A stretch of 64,000 bases of DNA from UBA8904 sp035448625 (lineage in GTDB: Bacteria > Desulfobacterota > Syntrophia > Syntrophales > Smithellaceae). Shown here piece by piece: positions 17,573 through 30,245 of the stretch (position 1 is the stretch's first letter; the number at the start of each line of letters is the position of its first letter). The notes under the pieces are model-generated. The model saw only the letters and a list, made by a program, of their open reading frames with translations. It was not told where the DNA came from and did not search any database. Position numbers and translations under genes: made by a program. The DNA is taken from contig DAOTJI010000001.1 in assembly GCA_035448625.1 (NCBI GenBank), positions 21,044 through 85,043 on the forward strand, given 5' to 3'.

Positions 17573-20362
17573 CTAAAGATTCTTCAGGCAGCGGGCGCAG
17601 ACCGTGGGATGCTCCGCATTGGCGCCGACCGATTCTTCATAAATCCAGCAGCGTTCGCATTTGGCGCCGCGGGCCTTTTCCACGCCGACCGCCAGCCCCT
17701 TGATTTCCTCGCTTTGGTAAGGGTTGGCAATGGCGGATTCATCGACCAGCTGCAGTTGCGAAACGATCAGCAGCGCGCGCAGGTCTTCCAGATGCGCGGC
17801 AAACAGGTCTTTCATTTTATCCGGTGCCGCGATGCTGATCCGTGCATCCAGCGAATGACCGATGGTTTTTTCCTTGCGCGCCTGTTCGACGGCTTTGGCG
17901 ATTTCGCTTTTGGCCTCAATCATGGCTTTCCAGCGCTCGCCCAGGGAAGCGTTGAAATACTTTTCTTCCGCCTGCGGAAACTGCGTCAGATGGACGCTTT
18001 CTTCTTTGCCGCTCCAGGCGGGCAGGGCCGTCCAGACCTCTTCCGCGGTGAACGTAAGGATCGGGGCGAGGAGGCGGGTCATCGCGTTTAAAATGATGAA
18101 CATCGCCGTCTGGCCCGAACGTCGGGCGGCGGAGGCGGTGCGGCTGGTGTAGAGTCGGTCCTTCAAAATATCCAGGTACAGAGCGCTCAAATCCACCGTG
18201 CAGTAATTGTACAATGTGTAGAACACCATGTGGAACTGGTGGCGTTCATAGGCCTCCGTCACGCGCCGGATCACTTCCTGCAGGCGGTGCAGGGCCCACT
18301 GGTCCATTTCCAGCATTTGGTCGGAAGGCAGACGGTCCGTGTCCGGGGCGAAGTCATAAAGATTGCCCAGGATGAACCGGCTGGTATTGCGAATGCGCCG
18401 GTAAGCTTCCATCAGGCGCTTGAGAATTTCCTCGGAGATGCGGATGTCGTCGGTATAGTCTTCCGCCGCCACCCAAAGCCGCAGGATCTCCGCGCCGTAT
18501 TTCGCAACGGCTTCCTCCGCGCCGATGGCGTTGCCGCCGGATTTGGACATCTTTTTCCCTTCGCCGTCCACGACGAAGCCGTGCGTGAGCACGCTTTTGT
18601 AGGGGGCCCGTCCGCGGGTTCCGACGGATTCCAGAAGAGAGGAGTGGAACCAGCCCCGGTGCTGATCGGAGCCTTCCAGATACAGATCGCAGGGTGAGCC
18701 CAGCTCCGGCCTTTTTTCCAGAACCGCCGCATGGCTGACGCCCGAGTCAAACCAGACATCCAGAATATTGACTTCCTTGGTGAACTCGGTTGCCCGGCAA
18801 TGGGGGCAGGTGGTGTGCTTCGGCATCAGGTCTTTCGGCTCTTTTTCGAACCAGACATCCGCGCCGTATTTTTCCACCAGCGCCACCAGGTGGTTGAGCA
18901 TATCCTGCGTCAGCAATTCATTTTTGCATTTGGCGCAGTAGAAAATCGTGATCGGAACACCCCACAGTCTCTGGCGGGAGATACACCAGTCGGGCCTGTT
19001 TTCCACCATGCCGTAGATGCGGTCGCGCCCCCAGGAAGGAATCCACTGCACTTCGTTGATGGCCGCCAGCGCCCTCTTGCGCAGGTCGTTTTTCTCCATG
19101 GAGATAAACCACTGTTCGGTCGAACGAAAGATGATGGGCTTTTTGCAGCGCCAGCAGTGCGGATAGGAATGCTGCATGGGAACGTGTCCCAGCAGAGCAC
19201 CCGCCTCTTTCAGTTTCTGAATGACGTTGTCGTTGGCGTCAAAAACGAACTGACCGGCAAAATGTTCGACATCCTCCGTGAACTTGCCCGCGTCATCCAC
19301 CGGCGCATAGTTGTCCAGACCGTATTCCAGTCCGATCTCATAGTCTTCCTGACCGTGTCCGGGAGCGATGTGCACGGCGCCCGTGCCGGCTTCCAGCGTG
19401 ACGAAAGGGGCCAAAATAAGCAGGCTGTTTCTCTGAATCAGGGGATGGACGCACTTCTGTCCTTCCAGCACTTCGCCCTTGAATTCATCGACGATCTCAT
19501 AGGATTTTCCGCGGTATCCGAAAGCGTCCAGACAATAGTCCAGCATGTCCTTGGCTACGATGAGAACGTCGTCGTCAATTTTGACGGCGGCGTAAATGAA
19601 ATCCTCCTTGACGGCGATGGCCAGATTCGCGGGAATCGTCCAGGGGGTGGTCGTCCAGATCACCATAAAAACTTTTTGCCCGGCCAGTTTGGGCCGAACG
19701 GCCCCGATGTCCGACGTGAATGCAAAGCGGACATAAATGGAAGGGGTGTGGTGATCGGCGTATTCCACCTCGGCCTCCGCGAGCGCCGTCTTGCAGGTGG
19801 CGCACCAGTACACGGGCTTTTTCCCCTTGTACACGCTGCCGTTCAGATACAGTTTGCCGAACTCATGGACCGTGGCGGCTTCATACGGATAGGCCATGGT
19901 CAGATACGGATTCTCCCATTCGCCGAACACACCGAGGCGCTTGAATTGATCGCGCTGGATCGCGACATACTTTTCCGCGTACACACGGCAGGCGCGGCGT
20001 TTTTCCACCTGGGACAGGCCGGAGTTCTTGCCGCCCAGTTCCTTGTCCACCTGGTGTTCGATCGGCAGGCCGTGGCAATCCCAGCCCGGGACGTACACGC
20101 CGTCGAAGCCGGTCATGTTTTTGGTTTTGATCACGATATCCTTGATGATTTTATTCAGCGCCGTTCCCAGGTGAATATTGCCGTTGGCGTAGGGAGGGCC
20201 GTCGTGCAGAATGTAGGGTTTTCTGCCTTTGGCACGCTCGCGGATTTTGTGGTAAATGTTCATATCTTCCCATTTTTTAAGCATTTCAGGCTCGCGCTGG
20301 GCCAGATTCGCTTTCATGGGGAAATCGGTTTGGGGAAGATTCAGCGTTTTTTTGTAGTCCAT
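17573..20362 (-). CDS. ileS: Isoleucyl-tRNA synthetase
   Basis: A class I aminoacyl-tRNA synthetase of 929 residues. It has the HIGH-type motif in PPYANGNIHLGTALNK (about residue 58), the KMSKS motif in GKKMSKSGGNAIG (about 604), a large editing domain between them, and a C-terminal zinc ribbon CERCWIYEE...CARC. These features fit bacterial-type IleS. The start at 20362 is preferred because AGGAG lies 10 bases upstream; the frame also opens at a TTG seven codons earlier without a ribosome site. lspA follows downstream. Confidence 0.96.
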   Translation of the reverse strand: MDYKKTLNLPQTDFPMKANLAQREPEMLKKWEDMNIYHKIRERAKGRKPYILHDGPPYANGNIHLGTALNKIIKDIVIKTKNMTGFDGVYVPGWDCHGLPIEHQVDKELGGKNSGLSQVEKRRACRVYAEKYVAIQRDQFKRLGVFGEWENPYLTMAYPYEAATVHEFGKLYLNGSVYKGKKPVYWCATCKTALAEAEVEYADHHTPSIYVRFAFTSDIGAVRPKLAGQKVFMVIWTTTPWTIPANLAIAVKEDFIYAAVKIDDDVLIVAKDMLDYCLDAFGYRGKSYEIVDEFKGEVLEGQKCVHPLIQRNSLLILAPFVTLEAGTGAVHIAPGHGQEDYEIGLEYGLDNYAPVDDAGKFTEDVEHFAGQFVFDANDNVIQKLKEAGALLGHVPMQHSYPHCWRCKKPIIFRSTEQWFISMEKNDLRKRALAAINEVQWIPSWGRDRIYGMVENRPDWCISRQRLWGVPITIFYCAKCKNELLTQDMLNHLVALVEKYGADVWFEKEPKDLMPKHTTCPHCRATEFTKEVNILDVWFDSGVSHAAVLEKRPELGSPCDLYLEGSDQHRGWFHSSLLESVGTRGRAPYKSVLTHGFVVDGEGKKMSKSGGNAIGAEEAVAKYGAEILRLWVAAEDYTDDIRISEEILKRLMEAYRRIRNTSRFILGNLYDFAPDTDRLPSDQMLEMDQWALHRLQEVIRRVTEAYERHQFHMVFYTLYNYCTVDLSALYLDILKDRLYTSRTASAARRSGQTAMFIILNAMTRLLAPILTFTAEEVWTALPAWSGKEESVHLTQFPQAEEKYFNASLGERWKAMIEAKSEIAKAVEQARKEKTIGHSLDARISIAAPDKMKDLFAAHLEDLRALLIVSQLQLVDESAIANPYQSEEIKGLAVGVEKARGAKCERCWIYEESVGANAEHPTVCARCLKNL

Positions 20363-20625
20363 ATTGTTTGAGCTCCTGTCCAATTAAAAAAAATAGCGGT
20401 TAAACCGCGAATGATTTCATCTGTTTGTGTGAAGCCTCCATCCGAGCGCTCACCTATCACATAAACCATGGAGTTTCAAGCACAACTCTTGCCGGTGGTT
20501 TGGGTGCTTTCCATTCCTGCGCCGATTGTGAATTCCTGTTGCAAGGGAAAGAATATTTTGTTAGTTTTAAACCGGTTTCAAAGAAGAAAATTATTCAGGA
20601 CGCCAACCCAAGCAAGGAGGACAAT

Positions 20626-21528
20626 ATGAAGTTGAGATTCGTTTCCATCACCGTTTTAACGGGTATTTTGTTCGTATGGACATCCGCCGCATTTTGTCAG
20701 AATACGGTCAGTATGTCCGAATGGGTGGAAAAGGTGGGCCAAGGTTCGGTAAACTGGTCGGCAGGTTTTATTGAAGCCAAAGGCATCGGGGCGCCGCCGG
20801 AAAAATATCAGGGTAAAATCAATGCCCGGCCCATGGCGCTTCGCGCAGCCAGGGTGGACGCCTACCGGAATCTGCTGGAAATCACCAAGGGTGTTCAGGT
20901 GGATTCCCGGACGACCGTAAAAGACTTCGCCGTGGAAAGCGACGTCATCAATACGCAGGTAGAAGGTTTGGTCAAAGGAGCAACGGTCGTAGACCAGCAG
21001 TATCTGTCCGACGGAACCGTGGAAGTGACGCTGAGAATGCCGCTCTACGGGGAACTGTCCAAAATCATGATCCCCATTTCCATCCAGAAGCGCAAAGAAA
21101 TTCCGCCGCCCGTCGTGGAAAAGCCGACTCCTCCTCCGGCGCCTCCCGTTGTGGCGCCTCCCGCGCCTCCGGCACCTCCCGCTGCCGCTTCCTACAGCGG
21201 ACTGGTGGTTGACGCCCGCGGCATTCAGGCGCGTCCGGCCATGTCTCCGCGCATTTACGACGAGGACGGCAAGGAAGTGTACGGTTCGGCCAATGTGGAC
21301 CGGGAATACGCCGTCCAGCAGGGAATGAGCGGGTATGCCCGCGACCTCACCGCCGCGCAAAGCAACCAGCGCGTAACCGCCAATCCCGTGACCGTGAAAG
21401 CGCTTAAAACCGGCGGCGCAGGCCGGTCCGATCTCGTGATCAGCAATGCGGACGCCGGTCTGATCCGAGCATCGGCGGACAATGCGTCTTTTATGAAAAA
21501 GTGCCGCGTCATGATCGTGCTGGATTAG
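20626..21528 (+). CDS. LPP20/FlgT-like secreted protein
   Basis: An exported protein of 300 residues. A signal peptide is clear (positive start, then ITVLTGILFVWTSAAFC). A domain of about 110 residues follows with ALRAARVDAYRNLLE, TVKDFAVESD and DGTVEVTLRMPLYGEL, which matches the LPP20/FlgT-N pattern of outer-membrane-associated proteins. Next come a proline-rich linker (about 165-185) and a C-terminal part with GLVVDARGIQARPAMSPRIY. Similar proteins are common in Desulfobacterota; no function is established. The start at 20626 has AAGGAGGACAAT upstream; the frame extends 67 codons further with no support. Confidence 0.75.
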   Translation: MKLRFVSITVLTGILFVWTSAAFCQNTVSMSEWVEKVGQGSVNWSAGFIEAKGIGAPPEKYQGKINARPMALRAARVDAYRNLLEITKGVQVDSRTTVKDFAVESDVINTQVEGLVKGATVVDQQYLSDGTVEVTLRMPLYGELSKIMIPISIQKRKEIPPPVVEKPTPPPAPPVVAPPAPPAPPAAASYSGLVVDARGIQARPAMSPRIYDEDGKEVYGSANVDREYAVQQGMSGYARDLTAAQSNQRVTANPVTVKALKTGGAGRSDLVISNADAGLIRASADNASFMKKCRVMIVLD

Positions 21529-21613
21529 AGGGTTTACGAAGGATTGCGTAAACAGGGCCGCAGTCACGGCGTTTCGGTGGCTGCGGCTTTTTATATGAAA
21601 GAGGAAAAGAAGA

Positions 21614-23404
21614 TTGTCCCGTCGAATTGCCGTTTTATCCGAAGAAGTCGCCAACCAGATTGCCGCCGGAGAAGTGGTGGAGAGGCCGGCGTCGATCGTC
21701 AAGGAACTGGTGGAAAACGCCGTCGACGCAGGGGCAAACGATATTCGTGTCGAGATTGAGAAAGGAGGATGCCGCTCCATTCGGGTCGTGGATAATGGAT
21801 CCGGGATAGAACAGGAAGATGTCGCGCTGGTTTTTGAGCGTCACGCCACCAGCAAAATCGTCCGGATCGACGATATTCATGATGCCGGATCTTTCGGCTT
21901 CCGGGGGGAGGCGATGGCCAGCATCGCCTCCGTCGCCCGTGTGGAGCTTCTGAGTCGCCGACCGGAGGATCTGGCGGGGACCCGTGCGCTGGCTCAGGCG
22001 GGAAGGATTATAGAAATTGCCCCGGCGGGCCTTCCTTCCGGAACGCAGATCACCGTGACGGAGCTGTTTGCGAATGTGCCCGCGCGCCGGAAGTTTCTCA
22101 AAACCGAAGCTACCGAGCAGAGTGCGTGCCTGGATGCAGTGACCCGATTGGCGCTGGCTCACCCCGGAATCCGTTTTTCCGTCCGGGCGGATGGACGAAG
22201 CGTGTTCGCGGCGCCCGCCGCCGGCATTGCGGACCGCGTCGCCAAGGTGCTGGGCAGGGACTTCACGGATCATTGCCTGACCATCGCGGAACGGAAGGAA
22301 AACGTCGAACTTGGCGGCATGGTTTCCACGCCGGTCTGGACGAAGTCCAATGCCAGAAGCGTTTATCTCTTTGTCAATTCCCGTTTTATCCGCGACAATT
22401 CCATGATGCACGCGCTGCTTGCCTCCTACCGCCAGGTGATGGAGCCGAGGCGCTATCCCGCCGCGGTCCTTTTTCTGCGTCTTCCCGGAGAGGAGGTGGA
22501 CGTCAACGTGCATCCGGCCAAACTGGAAGTCCGCTTCAAAAATTCCCGCCTCGTCTATGATCTGGTGTCCGGAGCCGTTTCAAGAGCTCTGGCCGGAGCA
22601 CAGGCCTCCCGGGATGTTTTTGCCTATCGTCTGGCGCCGCGGGAGAATCTTTCCGGCGCTTCGGATTTTCAAAGATCCGGATCCGCAGAGGCCTCCTGGG
22701 GAAGGCCGCGGGAGGTGTTTTCCCGGTCGAACCTGCAGCGCGCCCTGAAAGAGGATTTATTCACACGTTCCATCGAACCGGACGTTCCCGCCCGTGTCGG
22801 GGAGGCCGATTGCGAAGAAAGGATAACCTTTGACCGGCAAACCTATCTGGGGCAGTTTGCCGGCACGTATCTCGTGTTTGGAGGGCCGGGCGGCCTGATG
22901 CTGCTGGACCAGCATGCGGCGCATGAAAGAATTCTTCTGGAGCGCCTGAAGTCATCCGAGAAAGAACCAGCCGCAAGCCAGCCGCTGTTGATGCCGGAGG
23001 TGGTAACGCTGACGCCCGCGCAGATCAGCCTCCTCACGGAAACGTTGCCGGTGCTGGCCGGCATCGGACTGGAACTGGAGGTCTTCGGCCGGGACGCCGT
23101 CGTGGTGAAGGCCATGCCGGCCGCTCTGCCGAATGTCGATGCCCGCCTGCTGGTTTCCGATCTGGTCGACCAGCTGGGCGAAGGCCAGGGGGCGCCTTCA
23201 ATTGCCGAGAAAAAGGAAAAAATTCTGGCGTCCCTGGCCTGCCGCGCAGCGGTCAAAGCCAACGCGGATCTTTCCTCGAGTGAGGTCGCCGCTCTGTGTC
23301 GAGATCTGGAAAGGACCCCTTTTAACGCCACCTGTCCGCACGGACGCCCGACTCACGTCCGGTTTACGCTCTATGAAATCGAACGAATGTTCAAGCGCAA
23401 ATAA
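21614..23404 (+). CDS. mutL: DNA mismatch repair protein MutL
   Basis: A GHKL ATPase of 596 residues that couples MutS mismatch recognition to strand incision. N-terminal motifs: IAAGEVVERPASIVKELVEN, DNGSGI and FGFRGEAMASIASV. The C-terminal domain carries the metal-binding DQHAX2EX4E motif (about residue 430) and CPHGRP (about 574), so this MutL should be a nicking endonuclease, as in bacteria that lack MutH. The start is TTG at 21614, after GAGGAAAAGAAG. The end overlaps miaA by 32 nt. Confidence 0.95.
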   Translation: MSRRIAVLSEEVANQIAAGEVVERPASIVKELVENAVDAGANDIRVEIEKGGCRSIRVVDNGSGIEQEDVALVFERHATSKIVRIDDIHDAGSFGFRGEAMASIASVARVELLSRRPEDLAGTRALAQAGRIIEIAPAGLPSGTQITVTELFANVPARRKFLKTEATEQSACLDAVTRLALAHPGIRFSVRADGRSVFAAPAAGIADRVAKVLGRDFTDHCLTIAERKENVELGGMVSTPVWTKSNARSVYLFVNSRFIRDNSMMHALLASYRQVMEPRRYPAAVLFLRLPGEEVDVNVHPAKLEVRFKNSRLVYDLVSGAVSRALAGAQASRDVFAYRLAPRENLSGASDFQRSGSAEASWGRPREVFSRSNLQRALKEDLFTRSIEPDVPARVGEADCEERITFDRQTYLGQFAGTYLVFGGPGGLMLLDQHAAHERILLERLKSSEKEPAASQPLLMPEVVTLTPAQISLLTETLPVLAGIGLELEVFGRDAVVVKAMPAALPNVDARLLVSDLVDQLGEGQGAPSIAEKKEKILASLACRAAVKANADLSSSEVAALCRDLERTPFNATCPHGRPTHVRFTLYEIERMFKRK

Positions 23405-24329
23405 GCCGCCCGGGATTCCCCTTTTGGTTCTGGGTTCTCCCACGGCAACGGGAAAAACCAGCCTTGCGCTGCAGCTCGCCCAATCCCTGGACGCGGAGAT
23501 TCTCAACGCGGATTCGCTGCAGGTCTACCGTTATCTGGATATCGGCACGGCCAAACCGACGCGGACGGAAAGGGAAAGGATCAGACACCATCTGCTGGAT
23601 GTGGTGGACCCGGACGAGGAATACAACGCGGCTCTGTATTGCGAGCAGGCCAGAGCTCTCATTGATGAACTGACCGGGAAGGGCAGGCGGGTGCTGGTCG
23701 TCGGGGGAACGGGCCTGTATATCCGGGCGCTTTTGCAGGGCATCATAGAGACGCCGCCCGTTGACGAACAAATCCGCAGCCGTTACCGGGAGATCCGGGA
23801 CCGCCTCGGCAGGCATCATCTCCATGGCCTTCTGGAAAAACGGGACCCACAGGCGGCAAGCCGCATCAATCCCAATGATGCCGTGCGGGTGATCCGGGCG
23901 CTGGAGGTGCTGGACCAGAGCGGCCAATCCATCCTGGAGCTGCAAAAAAAGCATCGGTTTGCCGATTGTCCGTATGCGGTCTGTAAGATCGGCCTTCGCG
24001 TGGAACGAAGCGAATTAAAAAAGAGAATCCACCGAAGAACGGAGCAAATGATGGAAGCGGGTCTGCTCGAAGAGGTGCGTGGGCTTCTGGACCGGGGCTA
24101 TCCGGAGACGCTGAAACCCCTTCAGTCCCTGGGCTACAGGCAGATGATTTCCTGGATACGGGGACGATGCACACGGGATCAGGCAAAAGACGCAATCAAC
24201 CGCGAGACCTGGCAATATGCAAAACGGCAGATGACCTGGTTCGGCGCGGACACGGCCATCCGGTGGTACGGGCCTGAAGAGACGGAGAAAATAGAACAGG
24301 AAGCACGGAAATTTCTGGCGCAATATTGA
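23373..24329 (+). CDS. miaA: tRNA dimethylallyltransferase
   Basis: Adds a dimethylallyl group to N6 of A37 in tRNAs that read codons starting with U. The protein has 318 residues with a P-loop GSPTATGKTSLA (about residue 21), NADSLQVYRYLDIGTAKP, and VVGGTGLYIRALL. The start at 23373 lies within the end of mutL; the same pairing is found in many bacteria. The frame open from 23133 is only the shadow of mutL. Confidence 0.94.
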   Translation: MKSNECSSANKPPGIPLLVLGSPTATGKTSLALQLAQSLDAEILNADSLQVYRYLDIGTAKPTRTERERIRHHLLDVVDPDEEYNAALYCEQARALIDELTGKGRRVLVVGGTGLYIRALLQGIIETPPVDEQIRSRYREIRDRLGRHHLHGLLEKRDPQAASRINPNDAVRVIRALEVLDQSGQSILELQKKHRFADCPYAVCKIGLRVERSELKKRIHRRTEQMMEAGLLEEVRGLLDRGYPETLKPLQSLGYRQMISWIRGRCTRDQAKDAINRETWQYAKRQMTWFGADTAIRWYGPEETEKIEQEARKFLAQY

Positions 24330-24429
24330 CTTGACTTCGGAAGGCACTGAAGCTAATGATACAAAGTTTTTTGGGAAGGAAACGGAAGGAATTTTCAGGG
24401 AATAACCCTTTTGCAGAAAGGAGCGAAAT

Positions 24430-25635
24430 ATGGTTTGCCGCGCGAAAATGAACAGGTCCCTCTTTGTGATCGTTCTGTTTGCGGCCGTTCTGTCAGTGGT
24501 CGCCTGCGGGACGAAGGTCCGCCAGCCGGAAAGCGCGCTGGACACTCCCGAACATCACGTCTTTACGGGAATGAAGCTGGTCGATCAGGAGAAATATGCG
24601 GATGCCGAGCGGGAATTTCAACTGGCGCTGGAACTGAATGAAAAATATTCCAAAGCCTATACGGGAATGGGGCTGGCGAAAGCGGGCCTGCAGAACTATA
24701 TCGCCGCCTTTGAACAGTTGGACAAGGCGTGGGGCACGGCGAAAACCGATGAAGAGCGGCTTGCCGTTCATATCGGTTATATCCGCGTGAATACACAGAG
24801 CAAGCAGGCCTGCATGAAAATCGGCGTAGACTGCGAGCAGGATACGTCTTGGCTGAAGAAGTGTGAAAGCTCCTATCAGGATGCGGTGAAGCTGGACCCG
24901 TCCTCCTCCTCCGCTCCTTATTTCATGGGGCTTGCGTACAAGACGGCTCTCGAGTACGGCAAGGCAGGCGCCATGTTCTCGAAAGTCCTTGAAATCCGGA
25001 AAGATTATGTAAGCCAGGCCAATGCCCAGTGGAATCTGGTCCAGAAAATCCAGCGGGCCATGCCCGGAACCGTGACGGGCAAAAAGATTGCCCTCCTGGA
25101 GAGTATTTCCCGCGCGGACGCCGCGGCTCTGTTCATGGAGGAGTTGAAAATCGACGTCCTGTACAAAAAGAGAACGCCCAAGACGTTTGACACGTCCTTC
25201 AAGGATCCCGAGAAGGCCGCCCGGAGCGTCGGGACGGACCGGCTGACGGCCAAAGACATTGCCAATCATCCCCTGAAAGCGGACATCGAGGGGATCTTGA
25301 CCATCGGCGTTCGCGGCCTGGAGATCAATCCGCAGGGCAATTTCGAGCCCGCCGGCGCCCTGAACCGCGCCGAGTACGCCCTCATGATTGAGGACATTTT
25401 AATCAAAGTCACGGGCGACAACGCGCTGGCCACCCGCTTCATCGGTTCGACCTCGCCTTTTCCCGATCTCCGGTCCGACCTGCCGTACTTCAACGCGGTA
25501 ATGGTGGTGACCTCCCGGGGCATCATGGAAGCGATGGACATCACAACCGGCGAATTCGCGCCGCTCAAGCCTGTTCCCGGAGCGGACGCTCTTTTGATGA
25601 TCCGTAAAATCAAGGAAGAACTGAAATTCGATTAG
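24430..25635 (+). CDS. TPR lipoprotein with SLH-like C-terminal domain
   Basis: A lipoprotein of about 401 residues. The N-terminal signal ends in the lipobox LSVVAC, so it is acylated and processed by Lgt and LspA. Residues about 40-200 hold tetratricopeptide repeats (GMKLVDQEKYADAEREFQLALELNEKY is the clearest, given here only by its outline). Residues about 270-390 resemble an S-layer-homology unit with NRAEYALMIEDIL. The start at 24430 follows AAAGGAGCG; an internal ATG at 24448 is possible. Its role is probably structural or assembly-related in the envelope. Confidence 0.7.
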   Translation: MVCRAKMNRSLFVIVLFAAVLSVVACGTKVRQPESALDTPEHHVFTGMKLVDQEKYADAEREFQLALELNEKYSKAYTGMGLAKAGLQNYIAAFEQLDKAWGTAKTDEERLAVHIGYIRVNTQSKQACMKIGVDCEQDTSWLKKCESSYQDAVKLDPSSSSAPYFMGLAYKTALEYGKAGAMFSKVLEIRKDYVSQANAQWNLVQKIQRAMPGTVTGKKIALLESISRADAAALFMEELKIDVLYKKRTPKTFDTSFKDPEKAARSVGTDRLTAKDIANHPLKADIEGILTIGVRGLEINPQGNFEPAGALNRAEYALMIEDILIKVTGDNALATRFIGSTSPFPDLRSDLPYFNAVMVVTSRGIMEAMDITTGEFAPLKPVPGADALLMIRKIKEELKFD

Positions 25636-25780
25636 AAAAGATTGAGTTTGGCACATTCAGGAGGCGGGAAGGGTTTTGTCCCGCCTCAAATTTTACGCGA
25701 GGACGGGGGATTCAAAAAACTCCGTCCGCAAAGGGCGGAGGCCCTTCTCGATTACACAAGGACAGGAGAGCAAGATTTCC

Positions 25781-28438
<2,658 letters not shown>

Positions 28439-28494
28439 GGAACGGTCGCAACCGTTCCCTGCGGTGCTGCGTTTGTTGAAATTTGAGGACGCGG

Positions 28495-29328
28495 ATGGTT
28501 TCTTCCCGAATTCAAAAAATCATCAAGGCTGCCCTGGCCGAAGACATCGGCGCGGGAGATATTACCACGCAGGCCACCGTCAATCCGAAAAAGAAGGGCC
28601 GGGCGGTCGCGATCGCCAAGGAGACTTTTGTGGTCGCGGGCCTGGAGGTTTTTGAAGCGGCGTTTCAATGCCTGGACCCGTTCGTCACCGTCAAAAAAAA
28701 GGTCGCCGACGGAAGCCGGGTCACGAAAGGGGAGGTCCTCGCAACCGTGGAAGGCCGATTGGCCGCCATCCTGCAGGCTGAGCGCACCGCGCTGAATTTT
28801 CTGCAGCGCATGTGCGGCATTGCGACCCTGACCGCCGCTTATGTGGATGCCGTAAGCGGGACGAAGACAAAAATTTACGACACGCGAAAGACCGTGCCGG
28901 GGCTCCGGGTTTTGGACAAGATGGCCGTTCGCATGGGGTGCGGAGCCAATCACCGCATGGGCCTGTTTGACGCCGTGCTGATCAAGGACAATCATATCGC
29001 AGCGGCGGGCGGAATTGCCGCCGCCGTAGAGGCCCAGCGAAAACACCTGAAAAAGCCGGCGCGAATCGAAGTGGAAACCGGGAACCTGCGGGAAGTCCGG
29101 GAAGCTCTGGCCTGTGGAGCGGACATCATCATGCTGGACAACATGACCGTCAACGCCATGAAAAAGGCCGTTGCCCTCGTTGCGGGCCGCGCGCTCACCG
29201 AGGCGTCCGGCAACGTCACGCTGAAGCGCGTCGCCGAGATCGCCGCAACGGGCGTGGATATGATTTCCGTAGGCGAACTCACCCATTCGGTCCGCGCGGC
29301 CGATATATCTTTGAAGATAAAAGGCTGA
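28495..29328 (+). CDS. nadC: Nicotinate-nucleotide pyrophosphorylase
   Basis: A quinolinate phosphoribosyltransferase of 277 residues, making nicotinate mononucleotide for NAD synthesis. Motifs: ALAEDIGAGDITTQA, ERTALNFLQRMCGIAT, YDTRKTVPGLR, HRMGLFDAVLIKDNH and IMLDNM. The ATG at 28495 is preferred because GAGGA lies just before it; a TTG at 28483 is in frame. It opens a run of cofactor genes (nadC, birA, coaX, coaE) on one strand. Confidence 0.94.
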   Translation: MVSSRIQKIIKAALAEDIGAGDITTQATVNPKKKGRAVAIAKETFVVAGLEVFEAAFQCLDPFVTVKKKVADGSRVTKGEVLATVEGRLAAILQAERTALNFLQRMCGIATLTAAYVDAVSGTKTKIYDTRKTVPGLRVLDKMAVRMGCGANHRMGLFDAVLIKDNHIAAAGGIAAAVEAQRKHLKKPARIEVETGNLREVREALACGADIIMLDNMTVNAMKKAVALVAGRALTEASGNVTLKRVAEIAATGVDMISVGELTHSVRAADISLKIKG

Positions 29329-29400
29329 AGACCGAAGACTGAAGGTTGAAGCAGGGATTGAGTTGCAAACGTTCCACCGGCAGCCGCCCTTCCCCTCAAC

Positions 29401-29428
29401 ACTTAAAACTTAAAACTTAAAACTTAAA
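29401..29428. repeat. Tandem 7-bp repeat (ACTTAAA)4
   Basis: Four perfect head-to-tail copies of ACTTAAA between nadC and birA, just upstream of the birA start. It is a simple-sequence tract prone to slippage; no function is evident. Confidence 0.8.
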
Positions 29429-29447
29429 ACTTTTATCTTTTATCTCC

Positions 29448-30239
29448 ATGTCTTTAAACCAATCATCCCTGAAAAAACATCTTGCCGGAAAATTCATCGG
29501 CCACACGCTGTACTATTACGAAGAAACCGGATCGACCAACGACGAAGCATTCCGGCTGGGCGTGCAGGGAGCCCCGGAGGGGACCGCGCTCATCGCCGAG
29601 CGCCAGAACGCGGGAAAGGGGAGAATGCAGCGGGCATGGCATTCTCCGCCGGGCGCCAACATTTACACCTCCATTATCTTACGTCCGCAATTCGAACCGG
29701 CCCGTGCGCCGCAGATTTCAATTACTGCGGGTGTGGCGGTCGCTGAAACGCTTGACCTCTATTGCCCGGGCAGCGTGTTTCTCAAATGGCCCAATGACGT
29801 GCTGATTCATGGGAAAAAGGTTTGCGGAATCCTGACGCAGATGAAAACGGCGGGGGGCGCCGTCGATTTCGTTGTCGCGGGTATCGGCGTGAACGTCAAC
29901 TGGAATCGGGAAGCATTTCCGGAGGATATTCGGGAAATGGCCACCTCCGTGTCGATGGAGGCCGGCCGGGAAATTTCCCGCCTCGAGCTGATCATTCTCC
30001 TGTATGAAAATCTGGCAAAATGTTATAGGGAGCTTACGAAAAACGGATTCGATCCCATCCGGAAAAGGTGGCTGGGTCGGACAAAGATGATCGGCAAGCC
30101 GGTTTCGGTTATATTTGGGGAGGAAGTGATCCGCGGAGAGGCGGTTGATCTGGACGAAGACGGCTCTCTGGTCCTTGTCGTGGACGGAAAGAAAAAGGTA
30201 AAGGTTGCGGCGGGAGACGCGACCGTCGGGAAGGAGTGA
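29448..30239 (+). CDS. birA: Biotin--[acetyl-CoA-carboxylase] ligase
   Basis: Attaches biotin to carboxyl carrier proteins through biotinyl-AMP. The protein has 263 residues with GSTNDEA, the biotin/ATP loop AERQNAGKGRMQRAW, FLKWPNDVLI and VAGIGVNVN. The N terminus is short and lacks the winged HTH of E. coli BirA, so this is a class I enzyme without repressor function. coaX begins 7 nt after its stop. Confidence 0.93.
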   Translation: MSLNQSSLKKHLAGKFIGHTLYYYEETGSTNDEAFRLGVQGAPEGTALIAERQNAGKGRMQRAWHSPPGANIYTSIILRPQFEPARAPQISITAGVAVAETLDLYCPGSVFLKWPNDVLIHGKKVCGILTQMKTAGGAVDFVVAGIGVNVNWNREAFPEDIREMATSVSMEAGREISRLELIILLYENLAKCYRELTKNGFDPIRKRWLGRTKMIGKPVSVIFGEEVIRGEAVDLDEDGSLVLVVDGKKKVKVAAGDATVGKE

Positions 30240-30245
30240 AGATGT

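Noticed and set aside
18731..20371. 546-residue ORF opposite ileS
   Set aside because: Antisense shadow of ileS with no recognisable domain.
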